DNA from: Candidatus Firestoneibacteriota bacterium
GTDB taxonomy: Bacteria > Oederibacteriota > Muellerivitia > Muellerivitales > Muellerivitaceae
Reading direction: 5' to 3'
DNA length: 61,359 nt
NCBI GenBank assembly: GCA_013286205.1
Contig: JABDGD010000012.1
Span: forward strand, 1-61,359
In this document: positions 35,314 to 43,768 of the stretch, piece after piece
Layout of the letters: each line of letters begins with the position of its first letter
How positions within the stretch are numbered: position 1 is the first letter of the stretch
Position numbers and translations under genes: made by a program
The notes under the pieces: model-generated
Database searches by the model: none
Seen by the model: the letters and a program-made list of their open reading frames with translations, nothing else
What the model was told of the DNA's origin: nothing

Positions 35314-36231
35314 ATGCCTCTCATTCAACTTCCTCACGCTGATTTTTTTGACACCGTAGACCCTCTCGATAACCAACTAGAGCGGGCTCAAACCTTATTT
35401 TCTCCAGCTAGCGGCCTTTCGACTTCAATTCCTTCTTTCATGATGTGGCAGGATGAGTTTGCTTATGCCTTAGTTCGCAAAGAAAATCATTCTTTTATCA
35501 TTGCGCTCTACGGACATTACGTTTATCTCCCCGTTCCGCCCCGGCCCTTTACGATTGAAAGCCTCCAAACCGCTTTCGATTACATGAAAAAGGTGAACGG
35601 CCCCGGCCCCGGCATTTCCCGCATTGAAGGCCTCACCGAGCACCAAAAGGAACAAGCCGAAACCTGGCATTTCAGTCCCCGCCTGACTTTGAGCGAATAT
35701 GTTTATGACCGCCAGCAATTAACCGGTCTCCATGGCGATCCATACCGAGCCAAGCGGGCCGAGATCAATCACTTTCTCAAAGAAAACTCCGTCATCCTTC
35801 GGCCTTTCAGAGGAAAAGACCTGACCGACTGCGGTAATCTTTATGAATTGTGGAAAAGTCAGCGCCTTCCCTCTCTGCAAGGCGAGATGGGCGAGAAGAT
35901 GATGGAAGCCTCTCAAAAAGCCCACTTTCGAGCGCTACACCAAGGCGAGGACTGGGGCATGGACGCCTGGGTGGTTTTATTAAATAACCGATTGGCAGCC
36001 TATACGGCGGGCGCCGCACTCAACACGAACACTTACGGCATCTATATGGAAGTGACCGACTTGACGGTGAAGGGTTTGTCGGCTTATATATTCGCCAACG
36101 TCTGCCGCCAGTTAGAAGCTTACCGTTTCATCAATACGGGCGACGCTGAGGGATTGCCCCGCCTGGCGGAATCGAAAGAACATTGGCACCCGGTTGAGAA
36201 GTTAGCGTTGTACGCGGTTGATCCGCGATAA
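35314..36231 (+). CDS. DUF2156-type protein (GNAT-like)
   Basis: A 305-residue protein resembling DUF2156, the acyltransferase-like domain also found in phosphatidylglycerol lysyltransferases. Family marks are the middle block SEYVYDRQQLTGLHGDPY followed by RAKRAEINHF, and a late NTGDAEGLPRLAESKEHWHP. The protein has no membrane helices, so it is the stand-alone cytoplasmic form whose substrate is not known. TTAGGA precedes the ATG. It starts 9 bp after the terminator and 12 bp before the deaminase gene. Confidence 0.8.
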   Translation: MPLIQLPHADFFDTVDPLDNQLERAQTLFSPASGLSTSIPSFMMWQDEFAYALVRKENHSFIIALYGHYVYLPVPPRPFTIESLQTAFDYMKKVNGPGPGISRIEGLTEHQKEQAETWHFSPRLTLSEYVYDRQQLTGLHGDPYRAKRAEINHFLKENSVILRPFRGKDLTDCGNLYELWKSQRLPSLQGEMGEKMMEASQKAHFRALHQGEDWGMDAWVVLLNNRLAAYTAGAALNTNTYGIYMEVTDLTVKGLSAYIFANVCRQLEAYRFINTGDAEGLPRLAESKEHWHPVEKLALYAVDPR

Positions 36232-36243
36232 ACAGGAGTCACT

Positions 36244-36789
36244 ATGGCTACCCCCATTAAAATTAAGCTCAAAAAGAAATCCATCAAACACCTTCAAAAA
36301 AGAAAACCGACTCCCGCTCAAGTTAAAAAATTAGCCGCCGAAAAGCCTTCGGGCCGTGTTCGCGTGGATTGGCACCAATATTTCATGAACATTGCCAGCG
36401 AAGTAGCCACCCGTTCTACCTGTGACCGTAAACATGTCGGCGCCGTTATCGTGCGCGACAAAACGATTCTATCTACCGGTTACAACGGCAGCGTCCGGGG
36501 CTTGCCCCATTGCGACGACGTGGGGCACATGATGGAAGATAATCACTGCGTCGCGACCATTCACGCGGAATCTAATGCCGTTATCCAGGCCGCCCGCAAC
36601 GGAGTTCGTTTGGAGGGCGCGGATATCTACGTGACCGCTTCTCCCTGCTGGAATTGTTTCAAGATGGTGGTCAATGCGGGAATTAAAAACATTTACTACG
36701 GCGAGTTTTACCGGGACGACCGCATTTTTGAAGCGGCCAAGAAACTAAAAATGTATATCAGCGAAATTAAGGTTCAAAAAAACCGCTAA
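36244..36789 (+). CDS. Deoxycytidylate (dCMP) deaminase with basic N-terminal tail
   Basis: A 181-residue zinc deaminase that converts dCMP to dUMP for dTMP synthesis. The zinc motif is complete: H107 with the proton-shuttling E109 (HAESNAV), C135 and C138 (PCWNC). The region SVRGLPHCDDVGH is typical of bacterial dCMP deaminases (ComEB type). Residues 1-35 are an extra, strongly basic tail with about a dozen Lys/Arg that family members usually lack. AGGAG precedes the ATG. It overlaps the convergent Nudix gene by 4 bp. Confidence 0.92.
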   Translation: MATPIKIKLKKKSIKHLQKRKPTPAQVKKLAAEKPSGRVRVDWHQYFMNIASEVATRSTCDRKHVGAVIVRDKTILSTGYNGSVRGLPHCDDVGHMMEDNHCVATIHAESNAVIQAARNGVRLEGADIYVTASPCWNCFKMVVNAGIKNIYYGEFYRDDRIFEAAKKLKMYISEIKVQKNR

Positions 36790-37250
36790 CTGTTCTCGAC
36801 CTTTTTAATGGCTTCCCGCGCGTAGAACCTTAGCGGAGCGGTCAATTCCCAACGGGGATTTTCAAAGTCATTTTCACCCAGCCATTGAATGTCCTGATGT
36901 TCTTCCGTATTTAGTCTGACTTCCCCTGATTTGACTCTGGCAAAGTAAATGAGCCCAATATGCCAGTGGGGTTCTTTAATCAAATGCATATCCATATAAG
37001 ACGGCGTCATGAGCGGCACAAACCCGGGTTCGTCATGAAAGGGCGACTTTTCGCCCACCAATTCCACATCGAGCCCGCTTTCTTCCTTGGCCTCGCGGAT
37101 AGCCGCTTGTTCCGGATGTTCTTCCAACTCAATATGACCGCCGATGGGAAGCCACCGTTGAAGCTGCTTGTGAAAAATAAAAAGCACCTTTTGGTCTTGA
37201 ACAATAAAAATTGAAACGGTGAAATCAATTTTTTCGTGGATGTGGGGCAT
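36786..37250 (-). CDS. Nudix hydrolase
   Basis: A 154-residue Nudix protein. The 23-residue Nudix box is exact (G38 to L60: GX5EX7REUXEEXGU, here with REAKEESGL). The family hydrolyses nucleoside diphosphates linked to another group; the substrate cannot be told from the box. ATG at 37250 without an obvious Shine-Dalgarno. Convergent with the dCMP deaminase and divergent from the NHL-SGNH gene. Confidence 0.92.
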   Translation of the reverse strand: MPHIHEKIDFTVSIFIVQDQKVLFIFHKQLQRWLPIGGHIELEEHPEQAAIREAKEESGLDVELVGEKSPFHDEPGFVPLMTPSYMDMHLIKEPHWHIGLIYFARVKSGEVRLNTEEHQDIQWLGENDFENPRWELTAPLRFYAREAIKKVENS

Positions 37251-37271
37251 TTAAAAGAAACCTTTCCCAAC

Positions 37272-37301
37272 GGGACATAGTTTTAAATAATGCGTTATAA
37301 T
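37272..37301 (+). promoter_or_regulatory. Putative promoter of the NHL-SGNH gene
   Basis: GGGACA at 37272-37277 and a perfect TATAAT at 37296-37301, 18 bp apart, 29 bp before the ATG at 37331. Confidence 0.5.
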
Positions 37302-37330
37302 CACCGCAATGAACCTAAAGAATTGAAAGT

Positions 37331-39343
37331 ATGATACTACAAAAAAAATCAGAACCTAAAAGCTCAGCCTCGATTTCCAAAACTACGGTTTTTTACTTTT
37401 TACTGAGTTCTCTTCTTTTAACACTGTTTTTACCTTCTCCCGCCTGGTCTATTCGGCCCATTTTCAGTTCTCTCTCTTTAGTCGCCGGCGCGGGCCCCGC
37501 TGGATTTGAAGATGGACTGTTCACCTCCGCCCTGTTTAACTCGCCCCGGGGCGCGGCCATCAGTTCGGACGGTTCCAGAATTTTCATTGCCGATTCCGCC
37601 AATCATCGAATCCGCGTCATTCATCTGGATCAAAACAATCAAGTCACCACCCTGACCGGGCAAAATACGCCGGGGAAGCAAGATGGGTCGTTAACCTCCG
37701 CTCAATTTAACCAGCCCAAATCGGTTGTTTATCTACCCGGCGACCAATTAGTCGTGAATGATTCTGAAAACAAACTTTTACGTTTAATCGATCTTAAAGC
37801 GGGAAATGTTTCGACCCTGGCCGGCAATTCACCCACGACGCTAACAGAGGGGCCCGCGGCTCAAGTTTCCATGGCCGGCATTCACAACATGGCCTACTTG
37901 CCCGCCGCCAACTCAGTGCTTTTCACACAACCCGATCAGGGCTCTTTGAAACGATTGGATTTAAAAACCGGGCTCGTCAGCCTTGTACCCAGCCGGCGGG
38001 ACGGTTTAAGCAACCCCTGCGCCCTTTGCGTATCGGGGAATAAAATTTATGTCGCCGATCAAAACCAACCCAACATTTTTCTTCTCGAGTGGAAAGATGG
38101 AAATTTTTCAGCTCCCGCCACAGTTGCCAGCACCATCGGGGGCATTTTGGCCTTGACCGCCAGCGGCGATAATCTTTACGCGCTTTTAGGCAGCGACGAG
38201 GCTCCTCTCCAACGGATATTGCCCAAAAATCAACCCGTATCATTTATGTCGGTCTGGGGTGATCAGATTCCATTGCCCGGACAGCTGCTTCCTTCTTTAA
38301 CCAATCTCACTTTTACCCGCCCTGTCGGTTTTATTTCCGATCCGGTAGAAGATCGGAAAATTTATATTGTGAATCCACGGTTGAACCGGGTCGTTTCATT
38401 CACTGATACCTACGGCGAGCACGATGTCACCAACAACGAAAGACTGGATGAACTCCCTATCCGCAAAGCTCCTAAAACCTTTCGGATTCTTTTAGTCGGC
38501 GATTCCCGGTCGCGCATGGTGGTCACTTATCCGTTCAAAACTTCTTTCAACGTACAGGCGCGTCAATACTATCCACCGCAGATCAATCTCAGCAAACGGT
38601 TGGAATTCGATCTCAACACGCTGGCCGCCGTGGACGGCGAACCCATGAATTTCGAAGTGATGAATTTGGAAACTTCCGCTTCAGAACCGCTTTTCTTGTG
38701 GCCGACTTACCGCGTTCCCGAATACGTTCAGCGTTACGACATCGACTTAGTCATTATCATGCAACCGCCTGTGCCTGACCCGCAATTCCCCTATACGGTT
38801 TATTTCACCAACCCCATGACCAAAGAAGGCATTCCCAAATATCCTAACGACTTGGAATATTTATTGAAGCCGCCAACGGACCGTATTCCCCCGGGCGAAG
38901 CCAAACATTTTTATGAAATGTGCAAGGCTAAAAATCTGGTCAGCGTCAAAGGCAACAGTTTTGTTTTTGACCAAAACCTATTCACCGACCCCGCTCTTCA
39001 CGATTCGTTAGTGGAGCTGTACGCCAAGCCGTTGGACATACTGAACCAAAAAATTTCATCTATGAAAACATTCTCTGGCGCGCCTGTTCATTTACTAATT
39101 TGTTCCATGCACAGCTGGGTGATTAAACCCACTTTGGAAGATCCGAAAATCTGGGTGGATGTGACACAAAAACTCCACGTACCCTTTTTGGACATGAACG
39201 ATGAAATGACTGCCATGGAAACTTCTTACTATCCCTTATCCGAAAATGGCGGGAACGATCACTTTACGGTGGATGGACATTTCTTCTTCAGCCAGCTTTT
39301 AACACATGATCTAATTCGGGATAAAATTGTTCCCTGGAAATAA
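37331..39343 (+). CDS. Secreted NHL propeller fused to an SGNH-hydrolase-like domain
   Basis: A 670-residue exported protein. After a signal/anchor segment (about 17-38) come NHL-type repeats (AISSDGSRIFIADSANHRI, VYLPGDQLVVNDSENKLLR) up to about residue 370. The C-terminal third looks like an SGNH hydrolase: FRILLVGDSRSR with the nucleophile in GDS (390-392), VIIMQPP as a middle block and DGH (648-650) as the catalytic Asp-His end, in the DxH form known from AlgJ/AlgX-like acetyltransferases. It may act on esterified surface glycans. Single gene with its own promoter, followed by tRNA genes. Confidence 0.75.
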   Translation: MILQKKSEPKSSASISKTTVFYFLLSSLLLTLFLPSPAWSIRPIFSSLSLVAGAGPAGFEDGLFTSALFNSPRGAAISSDGSRIFIADSANHRIRVIHLDQNNQVTTLTGQNTPGKQDGSLTSAQFNQPKSVVYLPGDQLVVNDSENKLLRLIDLKAGNVSTLAGNSPTTLTEGPAAQVSMAGIHNMAYLPAANSVLFTQPDQGSLKRLDLKTGLVSLVPSRRDGLSNPCALCVSGNKIYVADQNQPNIFLLEWKDGNFSAPATVASTIGGILALTASGDNLYALLGSDEAPLQRILPKNQPVSFMSVWGDQIPLPGQLLPSLTNLTFTRPVGFISDPVEDRKIYIVNPRLNRVVSFTDTYGEHDVTNNERLDELPIRKAPKTFRILLVGDSRSRMVVTYPFKTSFNVQARQYYPPQINLSKRLEFDLNTLAAVDGEPMNFEVMNLETSASEPLFLWPTYRVPEYVQRYDIDLVIIMQPPVPDPQFPYTVYFTNPMTKEGIPKYPNDLEYLLKPPTDRIPPGEAKHFYEMCKAKNLVSVKGNSFVFDQNLFTDPALHDSLVELYAKPLDILNQKISSMKTFSGAPVHLLICSMHSWVIKPTLEDPKIWVDVTQKLHVPFLDMNDEMTAMETSYYPLSENGGNDHFTVDGHFFFSQLLTHDLIRDKIVPWK

Positions 39344-39391
39344 CCTTTCAAAATCCCTTGTAAAACCTGAGCAAAGTAACTGGGATAGTGG

Positions 39392-39419
39392 TTGTTCCCC
39401 CAGCGAATTTAAGTACAAT
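39392..39419 (+). promoter_or_regulatory. Putative tRNA-Ser promoter
   Basis: TTGTTC (39392-39397) and TACAAT (39414-39419) with a 16-bp spacer, 47 bp before the tRNA-Ser(UGA) 5' end. Confidence 0.4.
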
Positions 39420-39465
39420 GAATCCCCTGTCCGCCCTGCCGGAACAGACGCATAGGGTGTCCGGA

Positions 39466-39552
39466 GGAGGGTTAGTCCTAATTGGTAAGGCAGTGGACTT
39501 GAAATCCACCGGGAGAAATCCCTTGCAGGTTCGAGTCCTGCACCCTCCGCCA
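39466..39552 (+). tRNA. tRNA-Ser (anticodon UGA)
   Basis: A type II tRNA: acceptor arms GGAGGGT (39466-39472) and ACCCTCC (39542-39548), anticodon stem GTGGA/TCCAC around loop CTTGAAA (anticodon TGA), a long variable arm as expected for serine, a T arm with GGTTCGAGTCC, and an encoded CCA (39550-39552). It would read UCA and related codons. Confidence 0.95.
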
Positions 39553-39610
39553 ATTTCGAAGCGGTTCATTCAACCGCGGTGCTGAACAATTGAGGAAGTA
39601 CATCCAGCCT

Positions 39611-39824
<214 letters not shown>

Positions 39825-39827
<3 letters not shown>

Positions 39828-39858
39828 GGGTTCCAATCCCTCCCTCTCCGGCATTTTT
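39825..39858 (+). repeat. Partial, decayed copy of the tRNA-Ser(GCU) 3' end
   Basis: This 34-bp stretch matches 39674-39707 (T arm, acceptor 3' strand, CCA region and trailing T run) at 31 of 34 positions. The mismatches hit the T stem, the T loop and the CCA (GGCA instead of GCCA), so it is not part of a working tRNA. The two copies lie 151 bp apart. Confidence 0.85.
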
Positions 39859-39990
39859 ACTGCAGTTTTCTCTCTTAAAAACAAAGCTTTTCTGTCCTTA
39901 CACCCTGTTTATACCCTTTTTCTTCACAAGGCTCAGGGAAGTTCGGTAAAATAATGCCCTAGTTAGATTAATTAATTTTGGAGAACACTT

Positions 39991-40578
39991 TTGAACACCA
40001 TGACCAAAAATTCCTTTTTACTCCTGTTGTTATCTGCCACATTTATTCTTCACGCTTGCGGCAGCAGTGAAGTCAAAAGCCAAAAAACAGCCCAAAGCAT
40101 TTTAAAATCCTACACAGCGGTCCCTACTCCTCCTATGGTCGCGATGACGGCGACTGCTACCGTGTCCGTTTCTCAAACACCAAGTGTGAATGGTTCTTCT
40201 TCCAACCACACCTATAGCAACAAAACCGCCGGACCCAAACACCACACTGCTCCTCACGCCATTAATCAACCCATCATGGCAGTGATAACACCTTTAGCCG
40301 CTTCCTCTCCCACGCCTATCGCCACTGCGATTAGTTTCGCCACCACTACGGAGCCAGCTCCCAAAAAGCCAAGCTCACATTGGCCTTTGATTATCGCGGG
40401 CATCGCTTTAGCCGCCGCCTTGGGATTTTATTTCTGGACCAAAAAAGCTCCCCCGCACAACGACTTTCCCCTGCCTCCCATGGGCGGTCTTTCGCCCGTA
40501 GGCGGTTTTACGGGAATGAAGAGCAAGGTTAAACAAGAAACCAAAAAACAGTCCCTCTGGAATAAAAAAGTATTCTAA
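39991..40578 (+). CDS. Lipoprotein with Thr/Pro-rich linker and C-terminal membrane helix
   Basis: A 195-residue protein with a lipobox (LHAC, Cys at about 23), a Thr/Pro/Ser-rich middle (about 45-125), a membrane helix (about 130-148) and a basic C-terminal tail. A lipid anchor plus a later helix is unusual. The TTG at 39991 is kept because GGAG lies seven bases upstream; the ATG at 40000 would be 16 bases away. No family recognised. Followed by a hairpin. Confidence 0.65.
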   Translation: MNTMTKNSFLLLLLSATFILHACGSSEVKSQKTAQSILKSYTAVPTPPMVAMTATATVSVSQTPSVNGSSSNHTYSNKTAGPKHHTAPHAINQPIMAVITPLAASSPTPIATAISFATTTEPAPKKPSSHWPLIIAGIALAAALGFYFWTKKAPPHNDFPLPPMGGLSPVGGFTGMKSKVKQETKKQSLWNKKVF

Positions 40579-40583
40579 AAAAT

Positions 40584-40612
40584 TTGAGCCCCGTGAAATC
40601 CGCGGGGCTCAA
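40584..40612 (+). terminator. Terminator-like hairpin
   Basis: Stem TTGAGCCCCG (40584-40593) pairing with CGGGGCTCAA (40603-40612); only a short T run follows (TCCATTTT). Confidence 0.6.
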
Positions 40613-40776
40613 TCCATTTTCCAGCCTCTTTCGAAGTTCTTTCTACCAATTCAACCAACAGAATATTTATTTAAAGATTTGAATGAATTCTATGCTGAAC
40701 AAGTTTATTATCGTTCCCACGCTTGCGGATTCAGAGCGCACAATGCCGTTTAATCGATTCACGGCAAAAGGGATGA

Positions 40777-41232
40777 ATGAAAAGCACCATGGCTGAAACT
40801 CCAAACTATAAAGACAATAAAGAGTGGGGCGTCACCGATTTTTATTTTATCGACCTGTGCGTCATGCTGGCCTCTTCCGCCAAAATTGATTTGGGTGAAC
40901 TTCCTCATCCTTACTACAAGGACAAAGAGCTCAATCTGGCCAGAGCCCGGATCACCATCAATATGATTTCTTCCCTCATCAAAAAAACCTCAGGCAATCT
41001 CAACATCGAGGAAAGAAAAGTTTTGAAAGAAGTTTTGGAAGATATTCAAAAAACCTACGTTGAAAAAACACGGGACAAGGCTAAAAACTCCCCCGCGCCC
41101 ACCGGCGCCTCTCGGCCTTTAGTGCCCATCCCTCCCGGAACTAATATGCCGAAGACCGATGTCAAAGAATGGATCCGAATGGTCCAAGATGAGATTGCCA
41201 AAAAGAAACAAAATCCCCCGCCTAAAGCTTAG
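40777..41232 (+). CDS. DUF1844-family protein
   Basis: A 151-residue protein matching DUF1844: TDFYFIDLCVMLASSAKIDLGELPHP, then a helical block NLARARITINMISSLIKKT.GNL (in parts), and VLKEVLEDIQKTYVE. The C-terminal 50 residues are Pro-rich with a short helix. DUF1844 proteins are cytoplasmic and of unknown function. AAGGGA precedes the ATG at 40777; an in-frame ATG at 40789 is less well placed. The 3' end overlaps the convergent GT2 gene by 11 bp. Confidence 0.8.
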   Translation: MKSTMAETPNYKDNKEWGVTDFYFIDLCVMLASSAKIDLGELPHPYYKDKELNLARARITINMISSLIKKTSGNLNIEERKVLKEVLEDIQKTYVEKTRDKAKNSPAPTGASRPLVPIPPGTNMPKTDVKEWIRMVQDEIAKKKQNPPPKA

Positions 41233-42388
41233 TCGGCGATAACAGCTGTCTGCCTTTCCAATGTCCGTGCCCCCGCCAGTAAAACCATCGAAATGAATTC
41301 AGCCCAATGAGCGCGAAAAGTAAACAGCCCAGCGGATGGAAAAAAACTGAGGCCTTACTCATTCCATAACCTACCGCCTGTAAAAGTCTGACGCTCCACA
41401 AAATAAGACAAAGTACTAAGGCAGGCCAAAATAAAGACGTGTGAATGCCCCAGGCTAAAACCACAAATGGTAAAACTCCATTGATCAACAGCGCGCCTAA
41501 AGCGTTTAAAAAGAACAGCGGAGAATATCCAACCGCAGGGAAAAAGTTTTTTGAAAAACCCTGCCACACCTCTCCCGGGCTGACATACATGCGGCAGAAT
41601 GAAAAATCACTGCCATCACCCAATACCAGCCGATAGCCCGCCTTCACCAGCTGTTTGCCAAAATTTAAGTCTTCCACGATTTCATTTTTCACTTTGTGAT
41701 GACCGCCGAAAGCTCGGTACACCGTTCGACGAATGAAAATAAATTGACCGCTCACCCCCGCGAACCGGCTAAACCGGCTTTTCGCGTTTAACGCCCAACG
41801 GGCAGGGAAAAAAGCCAGTAAGTGAAAAGCCATTACCGGTATGACCAGCGCTTCCATCCAGGTTTTGGTGATTTGCCGGGTCAGAAGCGAAAGCACATCG
41901 GCTTTTTCGCCTTCGGCCATTTGAACCGTCCGTTTGAGCGTCTCCGGTAAATGCCAGGTGTCAGCGTCGATATAAAAAAGCCATTCGCCTTTGGCTTCTT
42001 GAGAAAGCTGATAACAGGCCCAGGGTTTGCCCAGCCAGCCGGGTGGAAGTTCTTTACCCCGAATGACCTTTAATGGATGGGGGACTTTCCCTGAACCGGT
42101 CGAAGGGTTGCGCTTGGCGTAAGCCTGCACTAAATTAAACGTGTTGTCCGTCGAGCGGTCATCCAAAACTAGAATCTCATAGTTGGGATAGTCGAGTTTA
42201 AGTAAGCTTTTTAAGCAAGGCCCGATCCGTTTGGATTCATTTCGAGCAGGAATCAGAATAGAAACCCTTGGCCATTTTTTGCGGGAAGAATCAACTGCGG
42301 GCGGCTTGGCGAACAGTAAAGTGTTTTCAATAGCGCAGTAAATAAGAAAAGCTGAAAGAAACCACCACAAGCAAGCGAGAATAATCAC
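41222..42388 (-). CDS. Family 2 glycosyltransferase, CruC/CrtQ-like
   Basis: A 388-residue membrane glycosyltransferase: one N-terminal helix, a GT-A domain (VSILIPARNESKRIGPCL, VLDDRSTDNT, FYIDADTWH) and three to four C-terminal helices (about 290-370). The layout and the GWLGKPWAC motif resemble enzymes that glycosylate carotenoids. It starts with GTG at 42388, two bases from the ATG of the divergent CrtC-like gene at 42391, a further hint at carotenoid modification. The GTG has no strong Shine-Dalgarno, so the true start could be a few codons later. Confidence 0.8.
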   Translation of the reverse strand: MIILACLWWFLSAFLIYCAIENTLLFAKPPAVDSSRKKWPRVSILIPARNESKRIGPCLKSLLKLDYPNYEILVLDDRSTDNTFNLVQAYAKRNPSTGSGKVPHPLKVIRGKELPPGWLGKPWACYQLSQEAKGEWLFYIDADTWHLPETLKRTVQMAEGEKADVLSLLTRQITKTWMEALVIPVMAFHLLAFFPARWALNAKSRFSRFAGVSGQFIFIRRTVYRAFGGHHKVKNEIVEDLNFGKQLVKAGYRLVLGDGSDFSFCRMYVSPGEVWQGFSKNFFPAVGYSPLFFLNALGALLINGVLPFVVLAWGIHTSLFWPALVLCLILWSVRLLQAVGYGMSKASVFFHPLGCLLFALIGLNSFRWFYWRGHGHWKGRQLLSPTKL

Positions 42389-42390
42389 TT

Positions 42391-43530
42391 ATGAACCTAC
42401 TTTCAGGCGTTGATCAAGATTTTTATCGGGCGCAAAAATCACCCGGCGCTTATGAGTGGTGGCATTTCGACGCAACCGACGGAAAAACCGGCACTTCTTT
42501 CTCGCTTCAGTTCTTTGCCGGTAATCTTTTCTCGCCCTACTATCAGGATAACTTAAAAACCTATTGGCAAAAAACGAAATCCCCTTTGACCAACGGCGCC
42601 TCTGTTGAGAATCTCGCTCCCAACCCCATGGACTATTGCGGGGTAGCCTTTCGCATCTTCCATCACGATCATTTAGCCGGTGAAGCATTAGAAGAATTTT
42701 CAGGAAAATTTTTGAAAGCTTCCGACCGCTATGGCGCGGTCAAACTGGGTCCCAGCCGCTTTAACTGGGATGAAGGCGGCGATCCCGCTTCTTATGTCAT
42801 TACAGTACAATCGCCTCTTCGGGGCGCTAAAGGTTATCTCCGCGCCCGTTTGTTTTTTACGCCTTTATCAGGAGAAATCCCTGCTTTACCAGCGCCCGAA
42901 ATGCCCTCTACCCACACCTGGGTCCTGGCCGCGCCTTTATGCCACGTGGAAGGAACTCTGCAATGGTGCGACGCTGCGGGAGATGTAATGAAAGAAGAGG
43001 GATTTGTCGGCAAGGGTTATCACGATCATCACTGGGGAACCGTCCCCCTGGACCGCTTTATCAAAGCCTGGCATTGGGGCAGAGCTGACGCGGGAGATAA
43101 AACTTTTATTTATTCCGTTCAAACACCCATGAATGAAAACGAAAAAACCGAAAGCGTTCTTTTTACTTTTAATAAAGGTAAGTTTGAATCTGTCAACCGC
43201 ACGCTCAATACCCAATTGAGCGCGAATCGTCACAACTTTTTCTGGCTGCCTTATGAAAAGGGTGTATGGTTTAACGACTCACTAAAAATTAAACACTCGG
43301 ACATTTTGAGTGACGGGCCTGTTTCTCTCATTTTTAAAGACGAGTCCAAGCTGGGCGATTTAAAGGGCTCCGGAATGTCGCACTATCTCTATACTCCCCG
43401 GCTTTCCAGCCAGTTCTTTTTCCCCATGCTCAAAGCCAAAACCACGGTTTATGTCCAGCCCGATGAGATTCAAACTCCGACGTTGAACCAGCCCGGCGGG
43501 GACGTTTTTACGGATCGTTCACAACTGTAA
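42391..43530 (+). CDS. Carotenoid 1,2-hydratase (CrtC)-like protein
   Basis: A 379-residue protein with the CrtC/AttH lipocalin-type double barrel. The start region GAYEWWHFDATDGKTG, the downstream FFAGNLFSPYY and the later GKGYHDHHWGTVPL are close to hydroxyneurosporene synthases, which add water to a carotenoid psi end. No signal peptide. The divergent neighbour is a CruC-like glycosyltransferase, which would act on the new hydroxyl. No other carotenoid gene lies in the window, so the substrate is uncertain; a related AttH-type role is possible. Confidence 0.75.
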   Translation: MNLLSGVDQDFYRAQKSPGAYEWWHFDATDGKTGTSFSLQFFAGNLFSPYYQDNLKTYWQKTKSPLTNGASVENLAPNPMDYCGVAFRIFHHDHLAGEALEEFSGKFLKASDRYGAVKLGPSRFNWDEGGDPASYVITVQSPLRGAKGYLRARLFFTPLSGEIPALPAPEMPSTHTWVLAAPLCHVEGTLQWCDAAGDVMKEEGFVGKGYHDHHWGTVPLDRFIKAWHWGRADAGDKTFIYSVQTPMNENEKTESVLFTFNKGKFESVNRTLNTQLSANRHNFFWLPYEKGVWFNDSLKIKHSDILSDGPVSLIFKDESKLGDLKGSGMSHYLYTPRLSSQFFFPMLKAKTTVYVQPDEIQTPTLNQPGGDVFTDRSQL

Positions 43531-43561
43531 AAAAATAGGCCTGGGCGAGATTGCCCAGGCC
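43529..43561 (-). terminator. Intrinsic terminator of a minus-strand small RNA unit
   Basis: A 9-bp perfect stem GGCCTGGGC/GCCCAGGCC (43538-43546 with 43553-43561). On the minus strand it is followed by a tract of T (43529-43535). On the plus strand no T run follows, so it does not serve the CrtC-like gene. Confidence 0.85.
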
Positions 43562-43582
43562 CGGCCTACCACTACCATTCGC

Positions 43583-43661
43583 GGAGAACCTGGAAACTTC
43601 CTACTCTTTCAAGCAGTACCCGCTTACCCTTCTTCGGGCCGTACTCTCTTCCAGCTTCCCC
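43583..43661 (-). ncRNA. Candidate structured small RNA with 5S-rRNA-like segments
   Basis: The minus strand from 43661 to 43583 folds with an outer stem GGGGAAGCTGG/CCAGGTTCTCC (10 of 11 paired) and inner hairpins including AGTAC/GTACT around GGCCC-GAAGAA-GGGT. In order it contains CCCGAA, TAAGC, GGTACTG, AGAGTAGGAAG and CCAGG, which recall the conserved parts of 5S rRNA, but at 79 nt it is too short for a normal 5S (about 115-120). A promoter ends 7 bp upstream and a terminator lies downstream. It has no coding ORF. Identity is open; a decayed or condensed 5S gene is one option, an unrelated sRNA another. Confidence 0.4.
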
Positions 43662-43667
43662 ATGTTT

Positions 43668-43695
43668 ATCGTAAGAAGCTTTAACCCGCTTTCAA
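43668..43695 (-). promoter_or_regulatory. Promoter of the candidate small RNA
   Basis: Minus strand TTGAAA (43695-43690), 16-bp spacer, TACGAT (43673-43668). Start of transcription would fall at about 43661, the first base of the predicted outer stem. Confidence 0.5.
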
Positions 43696-43720
43696 CCCGG
43701 TTTTCTGATGATTTGGGCGC

Positions 43721-43751
43721 AAAAAAAGGGGCCTTCCTTTCGGAAAGCCCC
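43721..43751 (-). terminator. Intrinsic terminator after peroxiredoxin
   Basis: Stem GGGGCTTTCC/GGAAGGCCCC (43742-43751 with 43728-43737) followed on the minus strand by seven T (43721-43727), 17 bp after the peroxiredoxin stop. Confidence 0.9.
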
Positions 43752-43768
43752 TCGTTCAACAAACCTGC

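Noticed and set aside
43583..43661. SRP (4.5S) RNA
   Set aside because: The region has a GGCCC-GAAGAA-GGGT hairpin but lacks the GGAA-type tetraloop and the conserved asymmetric loop of SRP RNA.
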